A stretch of DNA of 64,000 nt, from assembly GCA_023014485.1 (NCBI GenBank), contig JAJOZX010002715.1:561516-625515 (forward strand), given 5' to 3'. A program made the translations under genes and the position numbers. Below, piece by piece: positions 1 through 11,115 of the stretch (the stretch's first letter is position 1; every line of letters begins with the position of its first letter). The notes beneath the pieces are model-generated. The model had not been told where the DNA came from. It did not search any database and was given only the letters and a program-made list of their open reading frames with translations. Source of the DNA: Bathynomus jamesi (taxonomy: Eukaryota; Arthropoda; Malacostraca; Isopoda; Cirolanidae).

Positions 1-393
1 GGCTTTTCTGGAATTAAGCAAGTTATAAACTTGAGATTTCTGGTGGGAATCCAGCTCAGGTAAGTCAATTTCTGAAGTTAGACGTTCTGGTGTCCATTCC
101 GGAAAAGATGAGACCAATTCATCATTTCTCTGATTCCATACCTACACAATGTACTTGATGTGTCACTGTATCATTAGTGTCTTCTGGATTTGGTGTAGGA
201 TCGAGTTCAACTAGAGTGTAAATGTGTCCCATCATGTCTCCTGCCTTGATTCTACCAATAGGTTTCCCTGTAGTGTAGACTAGAATGGAAGGGCAATCTA
301 GATTTACAATCCCTGGAACACCTACCACTTTCTCTCCAAGATGCACGCTTGAAACTGTCCCATCATAGAACCATTCCCCCGAATTTCTTGAAC
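1..393 (-). pseudogene. gypsy A pol: protease-RT linker fragment
   Basis: The frame around 122-346 matches the segment between the protease and reverse transcriptase of the complete copy (about 38980-39380). The DNA of the two copies is nearly identical here, including a VVGVPGIVNLDCPSILVYTT stretch. Reading upstream, the frame continues on the far side of the inserted transposon at 3095-3222. A small difference near 121 shifts the frame compared with the other copy. No RT catalytic motif is reached before the window edge. Confidence 0.8.
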
Positions 394-401
394 ATGGACA
401 T

Positions 402-3086
402 TAGGGTGGTCCAAAAAGTTAAAGCATCGACTAAGTTCTCTCCACAAGGTTGGTTTTATGCCTCTTGGTGTGGACAGTATTTGTGCAAAGTTTCACGTTA
501 TTCGGTTAATATTTAGGGGTCGCCCCACTTGCCCCCTTTTTGAAAATTTGGGAAAATATATAGACAACTGAATAACTAAATTTTTTTTTGGTTCTCAAAG
601 AATATGAAAGAAAACAGTAAGACAATAGGACATGATAATGGGTGTATCTTCATTATTTCTTCTGCATCAGAGTCGCCTTGGATGGTATTGGTATCTGTTT
701 TCGGTGGGCGGCTACGAGTTGTAGGAGGTACTGCTTCTGGTCCTCGTTTCGTGTCAAAGTGTCATTGTAGCGTTGTGCGAGAGCAATACCTCGCTCGGCA
801 GCATCATTGACGACTTTCATCTTTAAGGCGCGATCTCTAAGTTCCCTGTAGTTCTTGTCATTTGGCCATTCCCGTGGATCTTTTTGAAGTAACTGGCGCG
901 CTTCCTCCTTACCTCCAACTTTCAAGGCATCAAAGAGGGTCAATGTCATTTTCGTGACGAAGGATGCCACATCATTTTCAACACCAGCTTCCGCCATGTC
1001 GATTCGTCGGGGCAGCCATTCTTTTGGGGATGTTGGAGGTGTTGAACCATTCTCCTTTTGGTATCAGGATCGATCCTATTATCGAAGAAGGCCAGTCCAA
1101 TCAGATGCTCCGACAAGTACCACAGGTGGCGTCTTAGAGCTGTCTTCGCCGCTTGTGCAGCTCCTCCGTGTGGATATTTTTCCAGAAGATGCAGCATTTT
1201 GAGATCATTGAGAGGAGCTTGTGTCCCCATTGGCGCTTCATGCCAGTACTTGACGTAAATCAGACTGACAAATAAAGCCAGCTGAGTCACGTTTCGTTCT
1301 TCGCGTGCTGTGAGCTTGAATTGATAGTGAAAGAGGTAGATTTTGAGCGCATAAATCGCCTTCGCCATCCATCTCGCGTGGTACATGGGACCCAGAGCTT
1401 GGATAAAGAGTTGACCACCAGTCTTTCCCCCCAGGAAGAGCAAAGATAGTTCAAGGAACTCCTTGTAGTCGTCACGAGGTTGGCTTGCCTGAAGAGCGTT
1501 AGGTAAGTAAGTGAGCATCTCTTTTCTCATCTCTTGGAGTTGAGGGTTCTCGAACAAGCTGTCCGATGCTGAGACAAATGCTTCGTGGGAGAGAGATGGC
1601 CATTCCTTTTGAAATCGCTTAAAAAGGCCTGTTTCAGGACTTCCTGTTGAGCCAAATATTGAGGCAAAGACATCAGCAAGTACGACTTCAAGTATATGAT
1701 GTCGACAACCGATCCAAACTAGCTCGTGATCCAATGCTTCTTCAATCCTGACACAGGCTCCGCGATGTAAACCCATGTTTGACGCAGTGGTATCGAAGAC
1801 GAGACCTCTCACATGCTGTTCCACGTTCCATAATTTCATAGTTTGAAGGCATGCCTGGGCCTGTGCTTCTCCAGTTCCTTGTTTCATCTTTGGGACACCA
1901 AGCAGCTTCTCTGTCCATTGAATGTTATAAGGATTGCTATCCGATGCACATTCGTCGTCTTCCCTTCAATGCCGGGGAGAAGCTTTCCGTCCCAATGGAG
2001 AAGGACAGGGTCTTCTAGAGAGAATGATTCTAGGTCTTCTCGAGCTGCCTGTTCTCGCCCACTTTCTCTGTAGCGATGAATAGAGCTCCGAGAGCACGTC
2101 ATCCCAGACAGATCATGCCCCGCGGCCTGTAATACAGCTCCAGTTACGAAAACAGCATTCCGGTCAGAAAGATTGGTGCGATCCATTGCTCCAATGACTT
2201 CTGGAGATTGGAAAATGTTCGTAACCTTGTTCTTGGGACGCTTTGGTGCCGGAGCTTCAGACGAAGAAGGAATCGGAACCGATGGTCTATAGTCGTCGTC
2301 GTCTTGCGAAAAAAGGGAAGAAGAAGAAGAGGAAAGATCAATTGATGACACTCCTGCTTCTTCCAAATCTTTCTGTGTTGCTTCATGCCTTGCCTTCCTC
2401 TTGGCTTCCTTCTCCATTCTGGATCGCTTTCTGTCCTCTTGTGTAGTCGTTTCCTTATCAATGCCAGCCATGCTGCAAGAATTGACGTCCTTGCGCTGCA
2501 TGACAGGAAATTTCGGTCCTCAACGTTGACGATGTGCTCATGGCATCACTGGTTGCGATGTCAAACAGTTCCTGGATGTCCGCTTTGAATGTCTTCATTC
2601 ATTCTATCGCTGGCACGTTGCCTGGTCCTGTGCTTCTTGAGTGTTTTGTAGCGGTCTAAAAGCTTTGAAAGCTTACGGACACAGGAGTCGATCCGTTGAG
2701 TTGGGTGCCTGCTCGGGTCCAGACTTCAATCACCCTCTGGCATGCCTGGTTCAGACTGTCGGAGGTGGTTTGCTTTTGATTGATGTGGTGGTATTGCCCC
2801 AAGAGGAGGGCGTCAAGGCATGTAGGGAGCCTTGACGTGGATAAAGTTCCAGTTGCCATCCCTAGAAGCCAAACTTTTGGAATTGATCGAGTTTGAGCCA
2901 TCGGACCTACGGAAGAAAAAGTACATTATATAATATATATATTCAGAGTGGGGCGACCTCTAAATATTCACCAATCACGCTGCAATTTTGCACAGACCAT
3001 GTGGACACTAAATGGACAAAAACCACACTTGTGGAGACTATCTAAGACAATTTTGAAATTTCCCCCTATGGATTTGGACCACCCTA
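402..3086 (-). mobile_element. Unclassified DNA transposon with 8-bp TSD, copy E1
   Basis: A 2685-bp insertion flanked by a perfect 8-bp duplication ATGGACAT (394-401 and 3087-3094). The matching empty site is visible in the other gypsy copy near 39385. Terminal inverted repeats are TAGGGTGGTCCAAA on both ends. A second inverted repeat lies about 110-140 bp inside: ATTTAGGGGTCGCCCCAC near 512-530 and its near-complement near 2946-2968. It codes on the minus strand for a transposase-like protein in several frames. Related copies lie at 30853-34133, 44758-46808 and 50833-51732. The 8-bp duplication and the C-x2-H motif after the second Asp would fit a distant hAT or related RNase H-fold transposon. 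Confidence 0.85.
653..2901 (-). pseudogene. E1 transposase-like protein, broken
   Basis: Coding pieces in order are 2901-2656 (N-terminus, starts MAQTRSIPKVWLLG), 2501-1884, 1887-946 and 997-653. The central region has LLHWDGKLLPG (candidate first Asp), then GLVFDTTASNMG (second Asp) followed by IGCRHHILEVVL, a C-x2-H arrangement known from hAT, P, MULE and Kolobok-type DDE transposases. The C-terminus carries a conserved VVNDAAERGIALAQRYN block and QKQYLLQLV, also seen in the three other copies. Frameshifts lie near 1900 and 970. A Ser- and acid-rich linker follows the N-terminal part. The third catalytic acid could not be placed with certainty. Confidence 0.7.
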
Positions 3087-3154
3087 ATGGACATGTACCA
3101 TCATCATCTACTCCTTGATGTTCCCATTGAATTTTTACTTCTACAGGTCCACAA

Positions 3155-3958
3155 TCATTCACCTGCACACCTTCTACAGCCCAACACAACCTTGTAACAA
3201 ATCCTTTTGCACTTTTCTCCATTCGTACCTAGATAAATTTCCCACGTAGAACCATCAGTGTTCTTCCCTGAAACCCGTCTACGTACTAGACTAATCTGTA
3301 ATTTGTTGGCCTGCAGAAAATCTAAACCTAGAAAAATGGGATATTTAAAATCCAAAGTGGGAAGGATAAGAAACTTGAAAGGGGACATCACAATACCATG
3401 CAAAGAAACTGCGAGTAGGACTGAACCCATAGTTTCCCTTGAAGCATCTGGACCTACACCTCGAATTGTGGAAATATCTGTAGTATCTATTGGAATCCTA
3501 AGTTGTACCAGTTCACTGGAAATTAAGCTAACTTGTGCTCCCGTGTCAATTAACCCTGGAATGTTAGTGTCTTGAAGGGTAACATCAATTGCTAACACTT
3601 CCGCAGGTTCGAGTTTGACAAACCGGACACCACGAAAATGACCTCCTGGAATATCTGGACCATGAACCGTCTCATCTGCAATGTCACACCTAGGTATTTG
3701 GGTTCGAGGTGCTGGTTTAGGTGTCCATGAAGATGCTAGAGGATTCAGTTCATTTCCAGTGGTTTGTGGATACTGCTGTTCTGAACTGGGTAATTCTGGA
3801 TGTCCAGGGGTGGCATCATCACCCACTTCAGACACTACAGTCATGTTCTGGTTGGTATTCATCTGGAGAGGTTTTCTGTCATCTTTGGGTGGGATCTCAT
3901 GATGATAATCGGGTTCTTGAAGATTGGACTTCAGCTTCCAATGAGCCCCTGATCTCAT
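3155..3958 (-). pseudogene. gypsy A aspartic protease region
   Basis: Retroviral-type aspartic protease of the gypsy polyprotein, which would process Gag-Pol. The active-site motif is GLIDTGAQVSLIS, with a flap-like region after it and YPIFLGLDFL as the conserved C-terminal loop. The roughly 100 residues before it are Pro/Gln/Thr-rich linker between the zinc knuckles and the protease. The same region in the complete copy is at 39504-39965. The frame is open here but shifts shortly after into the linker, just before the inserted transposon. The small deletion in the QLRIPID stretch is specific to this copy. Confidence 0.8.
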
Positions 3959-3967
3959 TGGAACTGA

Positions 3968-5657
3968 TTAGTTTCCCGACTGTTGTTGATTGTGGTGGGT
4001 AGATTCATTGTTTTGGTTTCCTTGAAACGAATTTTCTTGACCTTGTCTTCTAGAAGGGCAGAACATTCCTGGATGAGGTCCTTGACACAAAGGACAGCAG
4101 CAGGAAGGTGATGTCCTGGAGCTTGATTGTCGTTGCTGCTGATTGCGAGGGCAATCTCGAACCATATGATCCAGACTACCGCACATAAAACACGCTCCTT
4201 TCCATCTTCTGCAGTCCTGTTGAAGGTGTCCCTTCCTTGCACACCACTGACATATCTTGACCTCTGTATCTTCTTGGGATCTTGACTGACTGGCTGGAGT
4301 TTCTTTCACACTCCTGAGAACGTTGTTGTCCTCCCTGCTGATTTCGATCTTGAGATTTTTGACGATCCCTTCCTTGACGTTGACCTTGGGACTTCTGATT
4401 TCCATTTTTATTCCCAGAATGGAAGACGCGAGTTCCATTCCATTGTCCTTTTTCATGACCTTGGTTGTTTCGTCGATATTGTTGGTTAGGTGTCTTGTGT
4501 CTGGATGACTCTCTGGAAGGCTTTGGAGCTGGAGGGATCTGCACTGGGAAAACCTCAATGGTTTCTTGCCTTGGAAGGGATGGTCCATCACTTGAATGCA
4601 TGACCACAAAATCCTGAATGTTGGACCAAGTCACCTTGTTATGCAAGGTCTTGTTCTCATTGATGATCCGGGTCAGTTGTTGTGACAGCCCAGCTGGAAC
4701 TGTCTCCAAGAACTTCCTCCTCAACTCCTTGCTGGTCTCGAGTGCCTTATTTGGGAAGGCCTGGTGAGCCAGAGTCTCGAGTCTTGCAGCATATACATCT
4801 GGTGTCTCTCCAGGCTTCATTGTCGTGTTCTTGAATTCTGACACCTTGCCAGTTGTGAAGGTTTTCTTCATTCTCTTGTAGCACACCAACAATCTAGCCT
4901 TCATCTCATCATATGCCACACTGCAACCCCCATAAGCATTATACAAATCCCTGAATTTTCCTGTTAGATGTTTTCCAAGTGTTCCAGTCCAATCTCTCCG
5001 TTCACAAGTAAACTTGGCTGAGCAATGACGTTCAAAGGCTTCTAGATATTCAGGAAAAGATCTTCCACTTGACACATCAAATTCATCAAGATCTGGAGCA
5101 CTGGTAGAATAAACTCCTGGTGCCATCCTTGAACCGTTGTTACTCTTGAAAGTGGAGGAACGTTTAGTACGTTTGACCTTCCTCTCAGCATCTGGAAAAC
5201 TGGAGGTCTTATCTGAAGAACTGGAACTGGAGCTGGTTGATCTATTGCGTTGTGTCTTGATGGGTTTAGGAGATGCCAGCTTTGTCTTTTCTTTCTTGAA
5301 AGTTCGTGTTCCTCTGTCTCGAACAGGGAAGAAGGTACCAGCATTCTCTACATCATCCAGATTCTCAAGCTCGGGCATTGAGTCATGAGAATCTCTCTCT
5401 AGATTCAGCCTTTCCTTCTGCTGCTGCTTCCTCATCAGCTGGTCCACCTATTGCTGCCAATATGAATTCTGAAGATTCAATTCAGCATTTTCCCTTGATA
5501 ATTGGTCATACTTAGTCCTTAATTCTGTGTTTACATCCTTGAGTTGTTTCAGCTTATGTTCCCATGCTTGCTTTGACTCTTCCATGGTCTTCTGCTGCTG
5601 GGTCATGAGAGCCATAAGCCGACTGATCTGATCTTGCAATTCTTGAAACTCAGCCAT
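3968..5657 (-). pseudogene. gypsy A gag (capsid and zinc knuckles), broken
   Basis: Gag begins at ATG 5657 (MAEFQELQDQISRLMALMTQ), right after the LTR and primer site. The first 100 or so residues are a predicted coiled coil, then a Ser-rich basic stretch, then a capsid-like domain (SFPEYLEAFERHCSAKF onward). Near the end are two CCHC zinc knuckles, CQWCARKGHLQQDC and CFMCGSLDHMVRDC, and a third Cys/His cluster. A CAG-to-TAG type stop interrupts it near 5447, and the reading frame changes around 4176-4250, between and after the knuckles. Unlike the complete copy, this one keeps the full capsid region. Confidence 0.8.
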
Positions 5658-5691
5658 CTCAGGTAAACTCAGTAAACTAGCCGGTGTAATT

Positions 5692-5709
5692 TCCCGGGTC
5701 TGGGCACCA
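5692..5709 (-). other. Primer-binding-like site of gypsy A
   Basis: On the minus strand the sequence TGGTGCCCAGACCCGGGA lies about 7 bp after the LTR end, the place where a tRNA primer would pair. The same 18 bases occur at 41671-41688. I did not identify the tRNA. Confidence 0.55.
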
Positions 5710-5716
5710 AAAAATA

Positions 5717-6874
5717 TGTTGTGGGGAGAGCGAATGAACTTAACTAGAATACCGTAACTTGGCTACTTCTTGATGACGGGAAACGAGAAGGTCCCGGGTG
5801 GTGAAGTTTTTCTCACCTCCACTGACTGTCACTGAGGGGCAAACGAGACTCCCACACTGCTGAACCAAGAAATGGACTCGACCCGCTAGCTATCTCCAAA
5901 GATTAACCCTGTGTCTGAGTCGGGTCCACTTGAGAACCTGGAAAGGTGTGTGCAATGTACACCTGGCAATACTTGAGGACTTCAACCAAATATGGGCATA
6001 CACAACAAGCAAGCAAGATTTTAGCAGACTGATTGTGAAGTAAATCAAATGTGGCTGGATGATAAAAGCAGATAATAAAGAGAATCTGGAGGTATTGTTG
6101 ATTCAAGGACCCTGGGCTTGTCAAAAGGAAATCCTTGAAAGCAACGACCCCAGTCTATAAGGACAAAGGCTGAAAAAAAACTAGTTGGTAGAATTCTAAG
6201 GGTTTATTAGCAATCAACTTGAATTATTTACAAGAGCTAGAATGGGTTATGAGCTTGAGTCTAAACATGGCTTAAGATCAAGAACTGGAAATTCAAAAAA
6301 AACCTTGAAAGGGTATACTATACAATGGTGCGAACAATTACAATGACAAAAATACTGGATAACAAAATTGGAATTTCCAGAAAAAGATAAAAAAACTTAA
6401 CCTATGCTAGAATGGTACAATTAGACAACACAATCGACCTCACTGGACCTAACATCCTTAAGCTAGACTTGAGGTCAATCCAATCATACCTATCTATTAT
6501 AGTTAAGCCATGGAGAAGCAAAACCTGAAACTATTGGTCCTAGCAATACCTTAGCTTGCACACCATTATGCACAGGCAATGTCCATTATCACAACGCACT
6601 CTGTTTTTCTTGAGTTTTCTTGTTCTTACCAACTTTAGTCGGCAGGCTAGAACTTCCACAAGCGGAAGCCAACTGTGACTTTGAACAATGAGTTTTTTCT
6701 TTTCTAAAAATTGAAGGCTAAGTTTACTGAATCAAAAAACAAGATCAAACAAAAACAAGACTACTGAGCTAGTCAGGCATTAAGCAAGACTAACTCTGTC
6801 AATATGGGGGCCACATTGTGGGCTATCCTGAAACAAGAAGAAAACAAGATGTTAGTGAAGATAACCCCACTACA
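5717..6874 (-). repeat. gypsy A 5' LTR
   Basis: In plus orientation it starts TGTTGTGGGG and ends CCCCACTACA, giving the usual TG...CA ends and short inverted tips. It aligns along its length with the LTRs at 28484-29779 and 41695-42997 but lacks a block of about 95 bp and a few smaller segments present there. The bases that follow (GTGTTACATG) belong to the mariner it interrupted. Confidence 0.9.
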
Positions 6875-7478
6875 GTGTTACATGCCCCAATAATGCACTG
6901 CCGCAAATGTTCAACACTCCTAATTTTCTCTGCGAATACCAGCGCTTTCAAGTGGCCCCAGAGATAAAAATCTAGTGGCGTGAGATCCGGGCTTCTAGCT
7001 GGCCATTCCACAGGCCCTCAACGTCCTATCCAATGACCATGGAATTGTTGGTACAGGTATTCCCTTACTTGGGTGCTGTAATGTGCAGGAGCACCGTCTT
7101 GCTGGAACCATGTTGGGAAATTTCCTTCGTTCAAGACACTGGGAAATGCTTCTTCCTTGAGCATACGTAGGTAGGTGCCTCCAGTGACATGTTCATCGAA
7201 AAAGAGGGGCCCTATGATGCGATCCTTCCAAATGCCACACCATACCATCACCCGAGATGGACCTTGTTCCTTTGAAGAGGTATACTATACTAGTGAGGGT
7301 TGTTTTGAGACCAGTAGCGGGTGTTCTGTCGATTTACCTCACCATTTCCATAAAAAACAGCCTTGTCACTGAACAGAATGGTGGACAGGAAATTGGCATC
7401 CCGAGCATATGAATTATGGTTTATAGAAATAGAAAAATATTAATTTCTCCTATGATGCCGGACTTATGGGACACCCTG
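6875..7478 (-). mobile_element. DD41D-type mariner, right half, with broken transposase
   Basis: Carries QQDGAPAHYSTQVREYLYQQF and WPARSPDLTPLDFYLWGHLK (the second and third catalytic Asp), in two frames, and ends in a terminal repeat with GGACTTATGGGACACCCTG followed by TA. It aligns with the more complete element at 46867-48059 (minus strand). The left part must lie beyond the gypsy LTR, to the left of the window. The bases at the junction correspond to the GGTGTTACATGTGTTG region of the other copy near 47031, so the gypsy element jumped into this mariner. Confidence 0.8.
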
Positions 7479-7814
7479 TATATATAGTTATTATTAGGTA
7501 GTTATTTTACTGTTAGTGTGATCTAACAAAGCATGTCAAACAGACTGAGACATGACACTACTATAATAAACTTGGAAGTGTTGCAAGATTCATGGTTGCC
7601 AGATTGTGGCTGACCGTTATCTCTAAACCTGATACCAGAGACCTCTACAAATCTTGAAATGGGGGCATGATGCTGGCAAGTATTTTTGGTATGTATGTGT
7701 TTGTGTTACCCACCAACTGGATACTCTGTTAGTGGGGCCATGGCAGCAGCTGCTAGTTGCTGAGAAGGGAGATTGAGCTGCTAGTGAGGACCATACAGAG
7801 GGCCCTCATAGTAC
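7479..7814. other. Unassigned spacer
   Basis: About 330 bp between the mariner end and the long-repeat transposon. I see no open frame of note and no repeat shared with the rest of the window. Probably ordinary non-coding or old repeat sequence. Confidence 0.4.
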
Positions 7815-8390
7815 AGGATCTGGCCTAGAGTTTGTATAAATTTCTAGGTGCAGAGGTTTTGATGACTGATCTAGACTAATTTTGGGGTGTAGAATCCGAA
7901 TTTTTCTATGTCATCGCACCAAATTGGTGTGAAAGTGGTCAAAATGGCAAAAATTTGGCAAAAATGGCAAAATTTTATGTTTTTCGTATTTTTGTCATAT
8001 TCTTGAGTTGAAATTTTTTTTAAGGGCAGTTGTTTGTTTGAGAATCTGTTTGTAACATACTGCTGCCTGAACCAAGAAAACTGACAAAAATGTAAAAAAA
8101 TAACAGCAAAAATAGTAAAAAATTAAGTAAATATTGTCAAAAAATTGCAAAAATGAAATGTTTGGCTATTTTGGTGCATAAACTAGCTCTAACCAATCTT
8201 ATCAAACTAAATAGTCAAGAAATTAGATATTAATAGCTCTACTAAAATTTCCTAATACAAAAACATGTACAAATGTCTAAATTTTGGGTTACAATGATTA
8301 AAAATGGTTGTAGAATATTTGAAAAAATAGACAAAATATAAAAAATAGTGCTAATTTTATAAAACTCTTAGGTTTGCATGTTGTAAAAGA
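7815..8390 (+). repeat. Left long terminal inverted repeat
   Basis: Matches the reverse complement of 14525-15102 with scattered substitutions and small gaps. It is A/T-rich with repeated AAAATGGCAAAAA-like motifs. It could fold with the right copy over its whole length. Confidence 0.9.
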
Positions 8391-8611
8391 CTGAGAGATA
8401 AGATCATGTATTATTTCTGATGATGAAGTTGACTGAAAATCTTGCAAAGAGTGGCAAAAATGACAAAAACTGTCAAGGCTGCTTATGTGATTGAGAAAGT
8501 GTGTTACTGTCACTCAGGTGCAACTTCCCAGTGCAGCACCATGGCAATGGGCTAAGTTATAGCTAACTTAGTGGGAACGACCTCATTTAATGATGAGGCC
8601 CCATTTTTTTA

Positions 8612-8661
<50 letters not shown>

Positions 8662-8786
8662 TACATTATTTACAAATAAAAGCACTATGGCTTTTGTGGT
8701 ATCATCTTCCGACACCATGAAAATGAAACAGAAGTACAATGTACAGATTTGTTCATCTGTAATTTTATTCAGTTATCTGCTGAAAT
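8391..8786. other. Non-coding 3' region with (ATT)n microsatellite
   Basis: Region between the left inverted repeat and the end of the transposase gene. It contains a T-rich run and a pure ATT repeat at about 8620-8661. Nothing else is recognised. Confidence 0.6.
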
Positions 8787-10131
8787 TCAGGCATTAGGAT
8801 TTTGGCATGTTCTTTGATTGCACTTGCAGAATGAGCAGCATGGTATGGATGATGCAGTGCAAGGGTATTTTGACCTCTTGGTACAGGTTTTGCAGCTGCA
8901 AGGTTCAATCAAATCCTGAGCTTTATCTGGGTAATTGGTTAGTTCAGGTTCCAAAAGTCCCTCATCAGACTTTACGTAACCATAGTCAAGTGGATTTAAA
9001 TTTTCAGATATGGAGCCATATGGAGAGTCAAGCCAAAGTTTGCACTGAAGATATGCCCGTTTAATATGCAGTCTAATACTTTTTGAAGAGCAAGGAAGCT
9101 GAGTAAAATCGATTTTGTCCCCCGTTTTGTAGTATTGCTCAGATCTTAGCTGATCAAATGATATGGATTTTGACTTGGGTTTGATGCAATGAACCAGAAA
9201 GTTTTCGGCACCTTCGATTATTTCCTCTGTAAGTAGTTCCTTGCCAAAGTCTTTAATTTCATCAAAGTAGTTTGACTGCTTCAGTGCACTAGATTTTGTG
9301 CCTACTTTACTGACACTGTTACAGCCAGTTAAAGCATGCAAGGCAGGTAAAACTTGGATCAAATCGTTTTCAAGCTTTTGATGCAAGCCATGCAGAGGAA
9401 TGATTTTGCAACTTTTTCCAGAGCATTTAACAAACCATAATTCCTTCAGGCCATGCTCACTCCATTTTGGTAAATGGTAGATGAGGCACACAAAGATATC
9501 AGTATCACTGGTAGCTACTGAAACTGTAGCTCCACCACCAGGCATTGCTTTATCCACCACATAGTTTACATGTAACATCACTTTGTCATCTGCTTTCTTC
9601 TTGTGAAGAACAAAGCTCAGGAATTTCGCAGACCTTCCCATTTTGGAATTGGACACAAACTTCAGATTTTTCAAGAGTACCACCTCCCAGTACAATTACT
9701 TTATCTCCATGGTAGTTTTCCATGAAAAAGCCGCCAAAAAAATTTTGGAAGTTTGCCTTGTTATCTGTGGAACTCCAATACTTGTTGAAGTCAATTGGAA
9801 GCCTCTGCTCAGGTGATGTTATGGAAATTTGTATTTTCAAATGCGCAATTGATCGTCTCATCCATTCTCCAGTCTTGATGCTTGAAGCCTTGTAATTTTC
9901 AAATAAGATATGAATTGTGGTTGACTTGGATCCCATACTCAAAAACATATTTAAAAGTGATTGTGCAAATTCACCAAATGTTTTCAACATTGCTTTTTTC
10001 ACTGGGAATTTCCTTACTTGAGCCATAAAATCTATGATCATTGCATCATTCCCTTCTAACAACAATGGGAGGTCTTCACCCAGTTTCTTTTCAAGTTCTG
10101 ATCCCAATTCCGATTTCTTAGATTTCTTCAA
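8787..10131 (-). pseudogene. Academ-like transposase, C-terminal nuclease part
   Basis: Two overlapping frames (10131-9586 and 9695-8787). The second contains SVATSDTDIFVCLIYHLP and then LPALHALTGCNSVSKVGTKS, the acidic and Gly-Cys-Asp/Asn-type motifs of XPG/FEN (PIN-like) nucleases; the usual Asp of GCD is Asn here. It ends in a Cys-rich tail (CSCKTCTKRSKYPC ... CCSFCKC) likely to bind zinc. A 1-bp type frame change around 9600-9690 separates the two pieces. The gene's stop is near 8787, about 400 bp from the inverted repeat. Confidence 0.6.
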
Positions 10132-10261
10132 AAAACCATCACTGTCTACAAGAAAAAATGGAAGAGGTGTAATTTCATGGAAAAGTAATTGATTCAGTGG
10201 AAATTCCCTGAGCTGAGCAAATGCAATGTAGTTCAGTGCTGCAATGGTTTCTTTTTTGATG

Positions 10262-11115
10262 TCATATTCCTTTCATTTTCTGGAAGTGTTCCTCGCTGTT
10301 GCAGGTTTTTTGCCTCTTAATTGCTGCAAACCGTTTCTGTTTTTTCTCAAGCCATTTGGTTTTGAAATTCTTGTAAGCAACATCTCTATCTAGGTAAGTA
10401 ATGTGATATGTATAAGACTCTCTATCCTCTTCACCGGTAGCAATGTTTCTGAATGGTTTGCCATCTAATGTTTTGCTCAATGTGTTTCCAACTTTGTAAA
10501 TGTACTGTTGAATAGCTTGGACATTACTGGAGCTTGATAAGGCATGGCTCTTGGAGTATTCATGATGAATATCATACTCATCACGATTTTCAAACTGGCC
10601 AGAACCTCTCATTTGTGAAGAATATAAGTCCTTCTCATGTTTAATAATATTTCACAGTGCCACTGCTTCCTTTCTCTGAGTAAAGCCAATTAATCCTCCG
10701 AACACTTTTGCAGGCTTATTATAATGTTGCTCAAGTGCCTGGTCCATTGGAACTCCACTACATTGTCGTGTCATTCTCCTCACTACAAAACCACCACTAA
10801 GGAATGATTTGTGGAGATCAGGAAAATGTACCTCAAGGTTTAAACAATCCTCAAAGAAGATTGGTGCCCATCTGGCATAGTTAGTTCTATTGTAGGCGAA
10901 GAAAAGTGGGATTGATCTCTGTATGGAAGAAAGAAATAGTGACCAATCACCTGCCCGCATTGAGTACGTAGGTTAAATCTCTGATGATTGGATACAATCT
11001 ATTGGTAAAATGATACCAGTAATGAAAGTTTTCATTACTATCAGACCTCTGCTTTATATATTGTTGAAAGGATTGAGACAGAGTATATATCGAAGACTTA
11101 AAGTTGTCCCATTGC
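10262..11115 (-). pseudogene. Academ-like transposase, middle part
   Basis: Pieces at 10960-10652 (contains FFAYNRTNYARWAPIFFEDC and ALEQHYNKPAKVFGGLIGFT) and 10612-10262. Another short frame leads from about 10980 up to the hAT insertion at 11116, so the coding region is continuous across that insertion with 11934-12544. Blocks of this kind recur in uncharacterised proteins of cnidarians and arthropods that I recall, with the same order of NRTNY, GG.IG and nuclease segments. At least one frame change separates each piece. Confidence 0.55.

Larger units (their letters stand above)
1..6874 (-). mobile_element. Ty3/gypsy LTR retrotransposon, copy A (5' part)
   Basis: Minus-strand gypsy element. 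Reading leftward from 6874 it has a 5' LTR (5717-6874), a primer-binding-like site, gag with zinc knuckles, an aspartic protease, and the start of the protease-RT linker, then runs off the window at base 1. It is closely similar to the complete copy at 28484-42997 through gag, protease and linker. A 2.7-kb DNA transposon (402-3086) sits in the linker. Gag has a nonsense codon near 5447 and there are further frame breaks, so the copy is dead. Its right end lies inside a DD41D mariner that continues to 7478. Its LTR is about 140 bp shorter than those of the complete copy. Confidence 0.9.
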
